NCBI GenBank assembly: GCA_944323645.1
Contig: CALUTE010000002.1
Coordinates: forward strand, 62,001 to 126,000
Direction of reading: 5' to 3'
Length of the DNA stretch: 64,000 nt
Source: an uncultured Helicobacter sp.
GTDB taxonomy: Bacteria; Campylobacterota; Campylobacteria; Campylobacterales; Helicobacteraceae
In this document: positions 18,722 through 26,685 of the stretch, one piece after another
Layout of the letters: each line of letters starts with the position of its first letter
Position numbering within the stretch: position 1 is the stretch's first letter
Notes under the pieces: generated by a model
Seen by the model: only the letters and a program-made list of their open reading frames with translations
The model's database searches: none
Told to the model about the DNA's origin: nothing
Made by a program: the position numbers and the translations under genes

Positions 18722-19838
18722 CTAAAATGCCAAAAGTATCGTATCTTCTGCAACAGGAGTTCGGTTTCTTAGATATAGCTTATAATCTTTGTTGAGTGAG
18801 AGAATGTATTGGGGAATTGTGATAAGATCTTCTCTTTTGTGATAGACACAAATTCCTAGTTTTGGTTTATAGCGTTTGATTGTTTCTTCTGCACCTTTTA
18901 GTGCGCTAAGCTCGCCACCTTCTATATCCATTTTAATATAGATATTGCCCCCCCCCCTTCAGGTTTTTCGGTACTACATTGTCAATACTTTGTGTTGGAA
19001 TAGAAATGGTATGCTCGTCCGCTTGTGTTGTTATTGTAGAATCCCCATTGCTACCGATAGAGAAATGCAAGACATCTTCGCGCTCATACGCACCCTTTGG
19101 GACAATAGTGCAGCGCAGATTTTTGGTGTTTTCTTGTAGTTTTGGCAGAATCTTTGTATCTGGCTCAAATGCGTAAATATGGACATAGTTTGGCACATTT
19201 TTCACAAATTCTAAGCAAGTATCGCCATCATACGCGCCACAATCAACGAAAACTTCATTTTGTCCAAATGATAAGGGCGATGTGAAATAGTTGTTTTTAT
19301 CATAGGTTTGCGCAAGTATGTCGTAGTTGTTATAGATTCTTGCTTGTAAATACCCTCGCATAATCGTGCGTGAAAGATCATCACTCAAGCAATCATATGT
19401 GGCTTGGAATCTATCTTGGTGGGTTAAGAAAAACTCCTTAAAATCCTTTGAACAAGATTCTCTATATAGCAAATCCTGAAAAGGATTCAGAAAATATAGA
19501 TTCTTAAACCCAAGCTCTTTAAGCATTTTTGCCTTTGCCTTGACATCAGTGGTGCCGATGATGATATTAACATTTTTATCTCCGCTCCATTCTTCAAGCG
19601 CATAAAAGGGTTTGCCTTTGTATGTAGCAGAAGGGATAAATGCAGATTCTGCAAGATGACCTTTGATTTCTATACCTCTAGAATCTAAAAAATTGCGTGT
19701 TGCAGATGCAAGTGTGCAAGAATTGCGTATCCCACCAAAAAGATAAATATCACGCCCATTTGCTAGGCATTGCTCTAGCTGCTCAAAGCTATTTGGATAA
19801 GTTTTTGTTGCTATGGATTCTAGGTTTAGTTGTTGCAT
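18722..19838 (-). CDS. Phase-variable FkbM-family methyltransferase, out of frame in this sequence (OFF)
   Basis: A SAM-dependent O-methyltransferase of the kind that methylates sugar or glyceryl hydroxyls. The first frame (19838 to 18933) has an N-terminal nucleotide-fold region and the SAM-binding strand [11 protein letters not shown] (about residues 197-206). At a run of 10 G (18948-18957) it shifts and stops within 5 codons. The continuation in another frame begins [13 protein letters not shown], the most conserved FkbM motif, and runs to 18722. Nine or twelve Gs join the two parts into about 372 residues. As written the enzyme loses its essential C-terminal third. The start overlaps the preceding acyltransferase gene by 13 bp. 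A homopolymer miscall in the assembly is possible, but the tract itself is typical of slipped-strand switching. Confidence 0.85.
18948..18957 (-). repeat. G10 tract in the FkbM gene
   Basis: Ten Cs on the + strand (G on the coding strand) at codon 294. In-frame lengths are 9 or 12. The current length is out of frame. Confidence 0.9.
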
Positions 19839-20503
19839 AAATGCTCCTTTGTATGGTTTTGTAATGTGTTTAAAAGTAGGTTCTGCTTTTCTAGTATCGC
19901 GCTAGAATCTAGCGCATACACTGCTTTTGCTGGATTGCCAAGATAATAATGCCATTCTTTAAAAGTACGCCCCATATTAAGACTCATAGGTCCCAAGCTT
20001 GCTCCAAGTTCAAAGCGACTTTTTGGTAGGATAAGTGAGTGTGATCCGATGTGGCAATGTCCTGCAAGCGTGATATGAGAAGCCTTTACATTGCGAAAAG
20101 ATTCTAGCACGCAAGGTCCTACCAAATAGCCACCTACAAAATCATCGGTTGTGGCAAAAATTTTGCTATAACTACTCATACCGCAAAAATCCCCCATAAC
20201 CACGCTAGAATCTATACCATTACCGCCTGTAATGCTAGCGTATGCGCCGATATGAACAAAATTTCCAAGCCTTACTGCACCGCTTAAAATCGCAAAATCA
20301 TCGATACGAACACAATCGCCTATGCTTATTTTTGGTGCGCCATATATGCGTGCAAGGCGTGAGATCAAGACGTTTTTCCCAAGTTTGGCAAAGCCCATTG
20401 CGTGCAATTCAGATTCTGTGAAGTGCCCTTCATTGCGTTGAGATTGCATAAGTATATCAAGGGGTGTTTGTGCGGTATTTGGGCTATGGTTTGTTTGTTT
20501 CAT
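19826..20503 (-). CDS. Left-handed beta-helix (hexapeptide) O- or N-acyltransferase
   Basis: Probable acyltransferase acting on a sugar. The 225-residue protein has an opening block found in its island paralogues (HFTESELHAMGFAKLGKNVLIS) and the hexapeptide-repeat core VRIDDFAILSGAVRLGNFVHIGAY. A glycine-rich loop, ITGGNGIDSSVVMGDF, holds no catalytic His of the classic type, and the protein ends with a C-terminal YLGNPAKAVY. It is one of three paralogues in the island (with 22825-23475 and 31478-32371) and shares identical DNA stretches of 26-29 bp with the second. This copy has no G-tract. It overlaps the SDR gene by 4 bp and the FkbM gene by 13 bp, so translation is coupled. Confidence 0.82.
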   Translation of the reverse strand: MKQTNHSPNTAQTPLDILMQSQRNEGHFTESELHAMGFAKLGKNVLISRLARIYGAPKISIGDCVRIDDFAILSGAVRLGNFVHIGAYASITGGNGIDSSVVMGDFCGMSSYSKIFATTDDFVGGYLVGPCVLESFRNVKASHITLAGHCHIGSHSLILPKSRFELGASLGPMSLNMGRTFKEWHYYLGNPAKAVYALDSSAILEKQNLLLNTLQNHTKEHLCNN

Positions 20504-21294
20504 AAGCTCCCTCCTCCATCAATAACGATGTTTTGCCCTGTTATCCAGCTAGATTCTGCACTTAGCAAAAACCCAACCAAAGGCGCGATATACTCGACTT
20601 TACCAATGCCAAGCGGATAGGCTTTATCGATAGATTCTATATAGTGCTTATCATATATGCTACTCCAAGAATCTATCATTTCTGTATGTACAAATCCTGG
20701 CGAAACAGCATTGATACGATATGTTGGCGCGATTTCTAATGCGATAGATTTAATCGCAGTGTTAATAGCACTTTTGCTTGCGGCATAGCTTGTTAGCCCC
20801 TTTTGGGCTTTTATGCTAGCATTTGAGCTTATCCATACAAAGCTAGCTCCTTGCTCACTTTTTGCGCGCTTATCCAGCAAGCCTTTTAGCAGTGCGAGAT
20901 TACCAAAGTAGTTTGTAGCAAAAACATCGCGTGCGTTCTCCACAGACAGCACCGATGTGATCGGTGCTATCTGCTGGGTCCCAGCAGATAGCACCGCACC
21001 AGAAAAGCTGCCATATTCTCTAGCGAGATTCAAAGCCCATTTATCCAATCCTTCAACTTGCGCAATGTCTTTGGTGATAGGAATAAAGCGATCTTTGTGC
21101 GTAGCTTCTTGCTGTTTTTTCTCTAGTTTGCTCATATCTCTGCCAAGTGCTAGAATCTTTGCGCCAAGTGCATTGAGATAGAGCGCGATGTATGCGCCAA
21201 TCCCACTGCTTGCCCCACTGATTAAAAATTGCTTGTCTTCAAAGTATGATGGTGTGAATATGCCTTTGTAATTTTTACAATGTGATTGTTGCAT
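20500..21294 (-). CDS. Short-chain dehydrogenase/reductase (FabG-like)
   Basis: An NAD(P)-dependent oxidoreductase of the classical SDR type. It has the cofactor loop SGASSGIGAY (about residues 26-34), the VLSAGTQ strand in place of NNAG, and the active-site block SSNASIKAQKGLTSYAASK with Tyr170 and Lys174. The end, SPGFVHTEM then ITGQNIVIDGGGSL, is typical of ketoacyl-ACP reductases. Directly beside an ACP and a KAS III-like gene, it probably reduces an ACP-bound keto group, although sugar reduction cannot be excluded. The coding DNA contains a remarkable palindrome at 20948-20995. It overlaps the next gene by 4 bp. Confidence 0.88.
   Translation of the reverse strand: MQQSHCKNYKGIFTPSYFEDKQFLISGASSGIGAYIALYLNALGAKILALGRDMSKLEKKQQEATHKDRFIPITKDIAQVEGLDKWALNLAREYGSFSGAVLSAGTQQIAPITSVLSVENARDVFATNYFGNLALLKGLLDKRAKSEQGASFVWISSNASIKAQKGLTSYAASKSAINTAIKSIALEIAPTYRINAVSPGFVHTEMIDSWSSIYDKHYIESIDKAYPLGIGKVEYIAPLVGFLLSAESSWITGQNIVIDGGGSL
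20948..20995. repeat. Double inverted repeat inside the SDR gene
   Basis: Two overlapping dyads. AGCACCGAT (20948-20956) pairs with 20960-20968 across a 3-nt loop. GGTGCTATCTGCTGGG (20963-20978) pairs perfectly with 20980-20995 across a single base. The 16-bp arms encode the VLSAGTQQIAP region, so the repeat lies in conserved coding sequence. Confidence 0.9.
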
Positions 21295-21303
21295 ACATAC
21301 TCC

Positions 21304-21543
21304 TTATGGCGCGATATGATCGCTTGCTATTTTTAGCACATCTGCTATGGTTTTGCACTCACGCAAGGCATTTCCTGTCGTCTTTAATCCAAAGAGATGT
21401 TCATAAAGGGCGATCATTGACACAATAGCTAGGCTATCCCATTCTTCTAGGTTCTCTAGTTCCATATTTGGCTCAAGTGTGCCTTCTCTTTGTATCGCAT
21501 CAGCGATGTGTTCTAGTAGCTCTGCTTGTTTTATTTGTTTCAT
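21304..21543 (-). CDS. Acyl carrier protein (first of three in the island)
   Basis: Carries acyl groups on a phosphopantetheine arm. The 79-residue protein has the EEWDSLA motif with the modified Ser at residue 37, flanked by the helices expected of an ACP. It is not the housekeeping AcpP; it lies between a KAS III-like gene (4-bp overlap) and an SDR gene (9-bp gap), so it probably serves a dedicated pathway. The ribosome site is good. Confidence 0.88.
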   Translation of the reverse strand: MKQIKQAELLEHIADAIQREGTLEPNMELENLEEWDSLAIVSMIALYEHLFGLKTTGNALRECKTIADVLKIASDHIAP

Positions 21544-22679
21544 AGATTCTCCTTTGTTGTATGGTTGGTGTTATCGCGATAGATTTGCACTTTCTTGCAA
21601 GCAAAATCCTCATCTAGGCTAAGGATCGCATTGCCAAAGCTTAGTCCTGCTCCAAAGCCTGCTAGATGAACAAGTAATGGGTATTTTTGTCTGTGTAGGG
21701 CTGTGTCTAGGTTAGATTCTGCTAGATCTTGTGCAAGCGTATCACAGATTGTAGCTGGCACAGAGCAGCCTGATAGATTGCCATACTTGTTGGTTGTGGT
21801 GTTTGGCACTTTTTTAGGGTCAAGCCCTAGGCGCTTGGTAATGTTATCAACTATGTATTTGTTGGCTTGGTGAAAAAAGCAAAAATCTAGTGCTTCTTTT
21901 TCTAGGTTTGCAAATTCTAAAATCTTAGTAAAAGTGTTGGGGTAGGTCATCACAGCGAAATTAAAAATCTCTGCCCCATCCATATAGAGGTTTTTTAGCG
22001 TGCGCGTTGGAGAAGTCTGCCATACCTTTTCTTCTTGGATAATGTCTTTGGTTGGGATTCTGCCAGCACCCTCTGGAATGATGAGTTGATAGAACTTCTT
22101 GCCATCACTGCCAAGCTCAAAGAATGCATCGCGTTTTGTTTGTGTGCGCTCTAGCAGAGTCGCACTCACGCCATCACCGATAATTGGCGCAAGGTTAGAA
22201 TCAAGCGGATTGACAAATTTACTAATCGTATCACCAACAATAAGTAGCACACGCTCTGCGCCACCTCCCTCAATAAAACTATGTGCAACATACAAACCAT
22301 AGAGATAACCAGCGCAAGCTTGATTGATATCAAAACTAAGGCAAGAGGTCGCAAGGTTTAATCGTCCGTGTAGGTAGCACGCACTTGCAGGCAAAATGTA
22401 GTCAGGCGTTTGGGTTACAAAAATCAGCGCATCAATGCTTTCTCTTGGAATCTTTAGAAAATCCAATAAGATATTTGCTGCTGCCTCACCCATATCGCTT
22501 GCGGTAATATGCGAATCAGCGATGTGTCTTTTTTGTAATCCAACGACTTTTTTAATGCGATTGAGTGCTTTTATATCACCTTTGTAAATGCTATCAAGTT
22601 CAGAATCTATATCGATGGATTTTGGTGGTATGAGTGTGATAATGCCAGCGATTCGCGTTTTTGTAAAGTGTGTTTTCAT
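21540..22679 (-). CDS. 3-oxoacyl-ACP synthase III-like enzyme (FabH-like)
   Basis: A thiolase-fold enzyme that condenses, or simply transfers, an acyl group to or from ACP. The catalytic triad is visible: Cys122 in DINQACAGYLYG, His270 in CFFHQANKY, and Asn301 in KYGNLSGCS. The second half ends with LAGFGAGLSFGNAIL, the family signature. At 379 residues it is longer than housekeeping FabH (about 320) and resembles the FabH homologues of glycan loci. I chose the start at 22679 because AGGAGG lies just before it. It is cotranscribed with the ACP that follows. The gene upstream could end on this start codon in one phase state (see findings). Confidence 0.9.
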   Translation of the reverse strand: MKTHFTKTRIAGIITLIPPKSIDIDSELDSIYKGDIKALNRIKKVVGLQKRHIADSHITASDMGEAAANILLDFLKIPRESIDALIFVTQTPDYILPASACYLHGRLNLATSCLSFDINQACAGYLYGLYVAHSFIEGGGAERVLLIVGDTISKFVNPLDSNLAPIIGDGVSATLLERTQTKRDAFFELGSDGKKFYQLIIPEGAGRIPTKDIIQEEKVWQTSPTRTLKNLYMDGAEIFNFAVMTYPNTFTKILEFANLEKEALDFCFFHQANKYIVDNITKRLGLDPKKVPNTTTNKYGNLSGCSVPATICDTLAQDLAESNLDTALHRQKYPLLVHLAGFGAGLSFGNAILSLDEDFACKKVQIYRDNTNHTTKENL

Positions 22680-22779
22680 ACTGCCTCCTTTGCTGGGGTA
22701 AGCAGACAAAAGGCAGTAGAATCTAAGATAGAGCTATCACAAGAGGCGCAAAAAGGTGCGCGATATTGGCAAATGGCAT

Positions 22780-22818
22780 CTAAAACACTAAGCAGTCTTG
22801 TATTGCTTAGTGTTTTAG
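22780..22818. repeat. Perfect 15-bp stem-loop between the hexapeptide acyltransferase and KAS III-like genes
   Basis: CTAAAACACTAAGCA (22780-22794) pairs perfectly with TGCTTAGTGTTTTAG (22804-22818) across a 9-nt loop. There is no T run after it on the minus strand. It may attenuate or stabilise the mRNA, or end part of the transcripts. It lies in the segment read through only in one frame of the preceding gene. Confidence 0.75.
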
Positions 22819-22824
22819 GCTTAC

Positions 22825-23475
22825 TTATGTTGTTGCCCCCCCCCCCCTATTGGTTTTTTGCAAGCTTTCTAAAAATGTAGATTCTAGGTCTTTTAGGCGA
22901 TCTTTGTCAAGCATTTTTAAAAGTCTTGCAGGCGCGCCAAAATAGTAGCCATACTCTTTTAGTGCCATATCGCCGACAAGACTTTGAGGTCCAAGGTTTG
23001 TACCAATCCCAAAAGTTGTATTTGGAAGAACAAGCGACATTGCAGCGATGTGGTTATGTCCGGGTAGGACAATGTGGCTCGATTTGACATTGCGATATTC
23101 GCTTGGAATCGAAGAATTAACAAGCACACCACTACTAAGATCATCACTCATACTTAAAATCTTGCTCCCTAGCGAAAGGGAAGTAAAATCTCCCATAACC
23201 ACGCTAGAATCTATACCATTGCCACCTGTGATTGTGGCTTGAGCAGAGATGTGAATAAAACTTCCAAGCGTTATTGCCCCACTTAAAATCGCAAAATCAT
23301 CGATACGCACGCAATTTCCTATGCTTACTTTGTGTGGTGCGTAGATGATTGCTTTTCTTGAAAGAAGAACATCTTCTCCTAGTGATTTGAAACCAAACTC
23401 GCGCAGCTCCTCTTGAGTATAAAAGCCCTCATTGTATTGCGCGCGCATTGTTTTGTTGTGTATGATATTAATCAT
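22825..23475 (-). CDS. Phase-variable hexapeptide acyltransferase (paralogue A)
   Basis: Left-handed beta-helix acyltransferase of 216 residues in the present frame. It shares with its island paralogues the block FYTQEELREFGFKSLGEDVLLS, the core VRIDDFAILSGAITLGSFIHI and ITGGNGIDSSVVMGDF. The helix is complete before a run of 12 G at codons 210-213, after which the protein ends GGGATT. With 11 G it would also stop at once. With 10 or 13 G it gains 52 codons and ends at a TGA overlapping the ATG of the KAS III-like gene (ATGA). The tract therefore changes a tail and the translational link rather than destroying the enzyme. The start overlaps the FkbH gene by 8 bp. Confidence 0.82.
   Translation of the reverse strand: MINIIHNKTMRAQYNEGFYTQEELREFGFKSLGEDVLLSRKAIIYAPHKVSIGNCVRIDDFAILSGAITLGSFIHISAQATITGGNGIDSSVVMGDFTSLSLGSKILSMSDDLSSGVLVNSSIPSEYRNVKSSHIVLPGHNHIAAMSLVLPNTTFGIGTNLGPQSLVGDMALKEYGYYFGAPARLLKMLDKDRLKDLESTFLESLQKTNRGGGATT
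22836..22847 (-). repeat. G12 tract at the 3' end of the hexapeptide acyltransferase gene
   Basis: Twelve Cs on the + strand. The length decides whether the protein ends at once (11, 12 or 14) or extends to the next start codon (10 or 13). Confidence 0.9.
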
Positions 23476-25204
23476 TAAGACTCCTTGATGGCAGAGATAA
23501 ATCTAAACCTTTCGTATTTGGCGGTTTTAGCGTTAATGTAATAGGCGATAACTGTGTAGATTCTAAGTCTTTGTTGGCAAGCTCACTCAAAGCCTTTAGA
23601 AATGGTGCATTGCGCTCACCTTTTTTGTAGTGGATTAGGACAGATTCTGCGCAATCTTTTGTTGAAATACTAAGCAAGTGCTGTCTTATTAGACAAAAGG
23701 ATTGCATAAGCATAATAGATTCTAATCGCCTGCCAAGCGCACGACAGCTTATGACAATATCAAGGATATGGATTTGGTGGGTGCTGTTTTGTTTTGGTGT
23801 GCTTTTATCCTGCATAAGTGAGCTATATGCACCAACCACAATCCCAATAAGTCCGCTATCACTAAGCCTATCTTGCATAGAAATTGTTACCACGCAAACA
23901 GCACTATCTGCTAGCCAAGAATGTACTTGCGCAGAATCTGGGCGCGTGTAGTTTGCGATAAATTGATTGGTTTTATTCATTAGTTCATAGATTCTCTGTG
24001 CGCTCTTACTATCATCAATCCTAAAGTCTAGCTTTAAAGCGAGGTTTTGAAAATACTCTTGTGTGCTTAAAGATTCTAGGCTTTTTCGCTCTGTATTTGC
24101 AGCGATATCCCCTGCACGCAAGGAGTCTTCTTTGTTGTGTGTAAGCTTTGTAAGGCGCGGGAACAAAAAGAGTCTAAAACGTGTATCCTGTGGACTTGTC
24201 GCGTGAATATAAGAGGCTTTGGTGTATTTTATGGATTCTATTTCGGCGATATTATCATCAATAAAAAGCAAACTATCTAGCCCGATATTAAAAGCTTTGG
24301 CGATGTTTTTTAGGCTTTTGTCTTTTGTTTCCCAGCTAATTTGTGCGCTATCAAAGCAAGAAAACCGCAGTGGAAAATCCTTGCGTTTTTCAAAGAGTGC
24401 GCGTACATCTTCGTATTGGTTTTTTGAGGCGATGGCTAGGAGCAAACCTTGCTGTTTATAAGCTAAAATTTCGCTTTGTAGTGCCTTATGCGCTTTGGTA
24501 AGAGAAAGCCCATCTATGCCTTCTTCCCCTAAAATGCCAGCATATAAGGTATTATCTAAATCACATACAATAGCCTTTAGTGCAGGAAGTACAAGGCTTG
24601 GAATAAGTTTTAACCCAAGAATCTGGGCTAAGGCTAGGCAGGCAGCATTACTAAGCCTTGTGCCTGTTATTGCTTCTTTTGCTTCATCAAGGAGGGGCTT
24701 TGGTTTATGGGCTATAAGGGGTTCTTGCAAGGTGGTGTATTGCTCATAAAGGTGAGAGATGCAAAAACAAAAGAGATTCTCTCCTTTTAGAGAGATTGTT
24801 TGTTTTGCAGAATCTAGTGTAAGCAAGATAATAGGTGCTTTTGTGCGCGCTCGTAGTGTTTCTATGCGATCTTTCAAAAATGCCTTTAATGCTTTATCTT
24901 CAAGCATATATCGTGCAAGATCAAGAAAAATAATCTCTATTTCAGCAGTATTTGATAGCTGGAAATTAAGACTATCATCATAATCGCTATAAATAAAACC
25001 CCCCTCCAAACCGCTCACATACAAAAAAGGTGCAATCACGCTGGCAATAGGTTCAAAAGCGTGGTTTCGATGAATATTTATTGTAATTTTGCGCAAAGGA
25101 GCTTTTGGCAGAGATTTTGTAGTGCGCAAAATCTCACTGCGTTTCAAATCTGGTGATAAGACATCAAATGTGTTTTGTGCTATTTCTAGGCAATGTGCTA
25201 GCAT
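23468..25204 (-). CDS. FkbH-like HAD-family enzyme (glyceryl-ACP forming type)
   Basis: FkbH-type proteins take a glyceryl group from 1,3-bisphosphoglycerate, remove the phosphate and load it onto an ACP. The 578-residue protein has an N-terminal alpha/beta region (1-200) and a HAD domain starting ALKAIVCDLDNTLYAGILG, with the DxDxT motif near residues 215-219. LLFIDDNIAEIE is the conserved later HAD motif. A GNAT-like C-terminal part (from about residue 375; LMNKTNQFIANYTR) follows. This layout matches the FkbH-like protein of the C. jejuni glycosylation locus. Neighbouring ACP, KAS III-like and FkbM genes support a glyceric-acid-derived substituent. No G-tract is present. It overlaps both neighbours by 7-8 bp. 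Confidence 0.85.
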   Translation of the reverse strand: MLAHCLEIAQNTFDVLSPDLKRSEILRTTKSLPKAPLRKITINIHRNHAFEPIASVIAPFLYVSGLEGGFIYSDYDDSLNFQLSNTAEIEIIFLDLARYMLEDKALKAFLKDRIETLRARTKAPIILLTLDSAKQTISLKGENLFCFCISHLYEQYTTLQEPLIAHKPKPLLDEAKEAITGTRLSNAACLALAQILGLKLIPSLVLPALKAIVCDLDNTLYAGILGEEGIDGLSLTKAHKALQSEILAYKQQGLLLAIASKNQYEDVRALFEKRKDFPLRFSCFDSAQISWETKDKSLKNIAKAFNIGLDSLLFIDDNIAEIESIKYTKASYIHATSPQDTRFRLFLFPRLTKLTHNKEDSLRAGDIAANTERKSLESLSTQEYFQNLALKLDFRIDDSKSAQRIYELMNKTNQFIANYTRPDSAQVHSWLADSAVCVVTISMQDRLSDSGLIGIVVGAYSSLMQDKSTPKQNSTHQIHILDIVISCRALGRRLESIMLMQSFCLIRQHLLSISTKDCAESVLIHYKKGERNAPFLKALSELANKDLESTQLSPITLTLKPPNTKGLDLSLPSRSLND

Positions 25205-26310
25205 TGTTTCTCCTGTGTGGAATTTTGTGTCGCAAAGCGTAATAGCTCATCAAGCAAGATACGTGAGGGTTGTTCTAGTTTGCTTGGCAGAATGCTTAGG
25301 GTTTGGTTGGTTGCACTTTTTGGTAGTCTTGGAGTTGCGATAGGGATTTGGTATTGCTTTGCAATAATGCGTAAATAAGTTTCTAATGCACTCTTAGCAA
25401 TGCTGTATTCTTTCATCTCAAGTGGAAGCTCTTCAACAAAGCAGCTTGAGGGCTCAAAGACACTTGGCTTATTTTGTGATAATGCGTGCAATATCGTATC
25501 AAGCCCAAACAAATAATACTCCAAATACATACTAAGGCTTGATTTGTTAAGCTTGCCCTCATAGGCTTTGATTTTTGGCGTGGCAAAATAATAAAGATGT
25601 GTTGGTGCAAACGCTTGCAATGCTTTTAGGACACTTGATGCTGGCTTTAAGACATCATAGGGCAGGGTGGTAATATTTGGCATAGGCGTATCAAATGCAG
25701 TGTTTAGGGTGGTGGCTAGCACTTGCGCACCACCTAAGGCTAGCAGTTTAGCACATACATTGCCAAATCCAGATCCAGCACCCACCACAAGTGCCTTTTG
25801 CCTAGCAAATGGTTGTGCTTTTAGTGCTGTGTAGCGTGCTAGTTCTGCTAAAGATTCATTGGGTAGCTTTTGTGGGCGCTCAAAGGCTTTTATTGTGGCT
25901 TTTATCGGGCTGTGCAGTGTGATTGTTACAAGGTGCAAAAGATTGTGGGTTTTGTAGGTATAAACTATAGGTAATGGTTTATTGTTGGTTTTTATAGCAG
26001 AATCTAGCAAAGATTCTAGCGCTTCTTCGCGTTTCCAAAAAATGCTTGAATAAATGCTGTGCAAGCCCGGTATTTTCATACCTACGATACGCGTGCTTGC
26101 AAGCAAAATGCCAATACTTAGATAATCAAGCCTTTCAGCACAAGCAGGAAAAAGTGCTTTAAGGTCGCTATTGTCATAAGCACTAGATTCTAGGTGGGTT
26201 TGATCTTGCGTGGTAGCAAATGTGGCAGGAGATTTTTGCGCGCGTTTTGTTGCAACACGCATATCCCAAATCTTTGCAGAATCTAAAAAACGACACTCTA
26301 TTGTACTCAT
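25198..26310 (-). CDS. Hotdog-like plus SDR-domain protein, possibly the C-terminal part of a MaoC-SDR fusion
   Basis: The N-terminal 140 residues include RIVGMKIPGLHSIYSS, which resembles the hotdog fold of MaoC-like dehydratases. The rest is an SDR domain with the cofactor loop VVGAGSGFGNVCAKL and the active site EYSIAKSALETYL (Tyr-x3-Lys). An ATG with an AAGGGTGA site allows independent translation in the present state. If the upstream G-tract at 26383-26393 has 10 or 13 bases instead of 11, the preceding MaoC ORF reads into this ORF in frame without a stop. A fused dehydratase-reductase of about 494 residues results. It probably acts on an ACP- or CoA-bound acyl group; the substrate is unknown. 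Confidence 0.75.
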   Translation of the reverse strand: MSTIECRFLDSAKIWDMRVATKRAQKSPATFATTQDQTHLESSAYDNSDLKALFPACAERLDYLSIGILLASTRIVGMKIPGLHSIYSSIFWKREEALESLLDSAIKTNNKPLPIVYTYKTHNLLHLVTITLHSPIKATIKAFERPQKLPNESLAELARYTALKAQPFARQKALVVGAGSGFGNVCAKLLALGGAQVLATTLNTAFDTPMPNITTLPYDVLKPASSVLKALQAFAPTHLYYFATPKIKAYEGKLNKSSLSMYLEYYLFGLDTILHALSQNKPSVFEPSSCFVEELPLEMKEYSIAKSALETYLRIIAKQYQIPIATPRLPKSATNQTLSILPSKLEQPSRILLDELLRFATQNSTQEKQC

Positions 26311-26314
26311 TAGC

Positions 26315-26683
26315 TCACCCTTGACGATAATCCCATAGGTTTTTTGATGCCATATAGCTTTTTGGTTTGGTGCATTGTATCGCCCCCCCCCCCTCTATTA
26401 TTCTGCCCTTTATAGATTCTCTAGTAGAGGCGAGGAGTTTTAGCGAAAAATGGCTTGTTATGCCAATAGGTTTTAAAAAAGTCGCACTAAGAGATTGCAA
26501 GATTTGCTTGGTATTTTTCTTTGCGCAGTGGTGTTCTAGCGCGAAAAAAACCTGATAGATTCCATAAATAACCTGCTCACCAAAATAAGAATCTTTAGCA
26601 AAGGCAGAATCTAAATGCGCTGGATTGTAGTCTTTGCTAAGGTTTGCAAAACGTTCTAAAATATCTTGTGTAATATGTGGCAT
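26315..26683 (-). CDS. MaoC-like hydratase/dehydratase domain protein, tract-terminated
   Basis: A short protein with the MaoC/R-specific hydratase start: ERFANLSKDYNPAHLDSAFAKDSYFGEQVIYGIYQVFFALEH, abbreviated here to the motif DYNPAHLD followed by FGEQVIYG. These residues include the catalytic Asp and His positions of the family. The frame crosses an 11-G run at codons 97-100 and ends 25 codons later, 2 bp short of the next start. One G fewer removes the stop and fuses it to the 370-residue protein downstream. The present protein of 122 residues is near the size of single-domain hydratases, so it may work alone. The start follows AAGGAG located at the end of the VOC gene. Confidence 0.72.
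   Translation of the reverse strand: MPHITQDILERFANLSKDYNPAHLDSAFAKDSYFGEQVIYGIYQVFFALEHHCAKKNTKQILQSLSATFLKPIGITSHFSLKLLASTRESIKGRIIEGGGAIQCTKPKSYMASKNLWDYRQG
26383..26393 (-). repeat. G11 tract controlling a MaoC-SDR fusion
   Basis: Eleven Cs on the + strand. With 10 or 13, the frame continues for 24 codons without stop into the ATG at 26310; with 11 the two ORFs are separate. Confidence 0.9.
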
Positions 26684-26685
26684 AA

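Noticed and set aside
18722-18931. Short independent ORF of 69 codons
   Set aside because: It is the C-terminal part of the FkbM gene displaced by the G10 tract, not a gene of its own.
20963-20995. Invertible promoter or attachment site
   Set aside because: The arms are separated by one base, so no segment could be inverted, and the site lies in conserved coding sequence.
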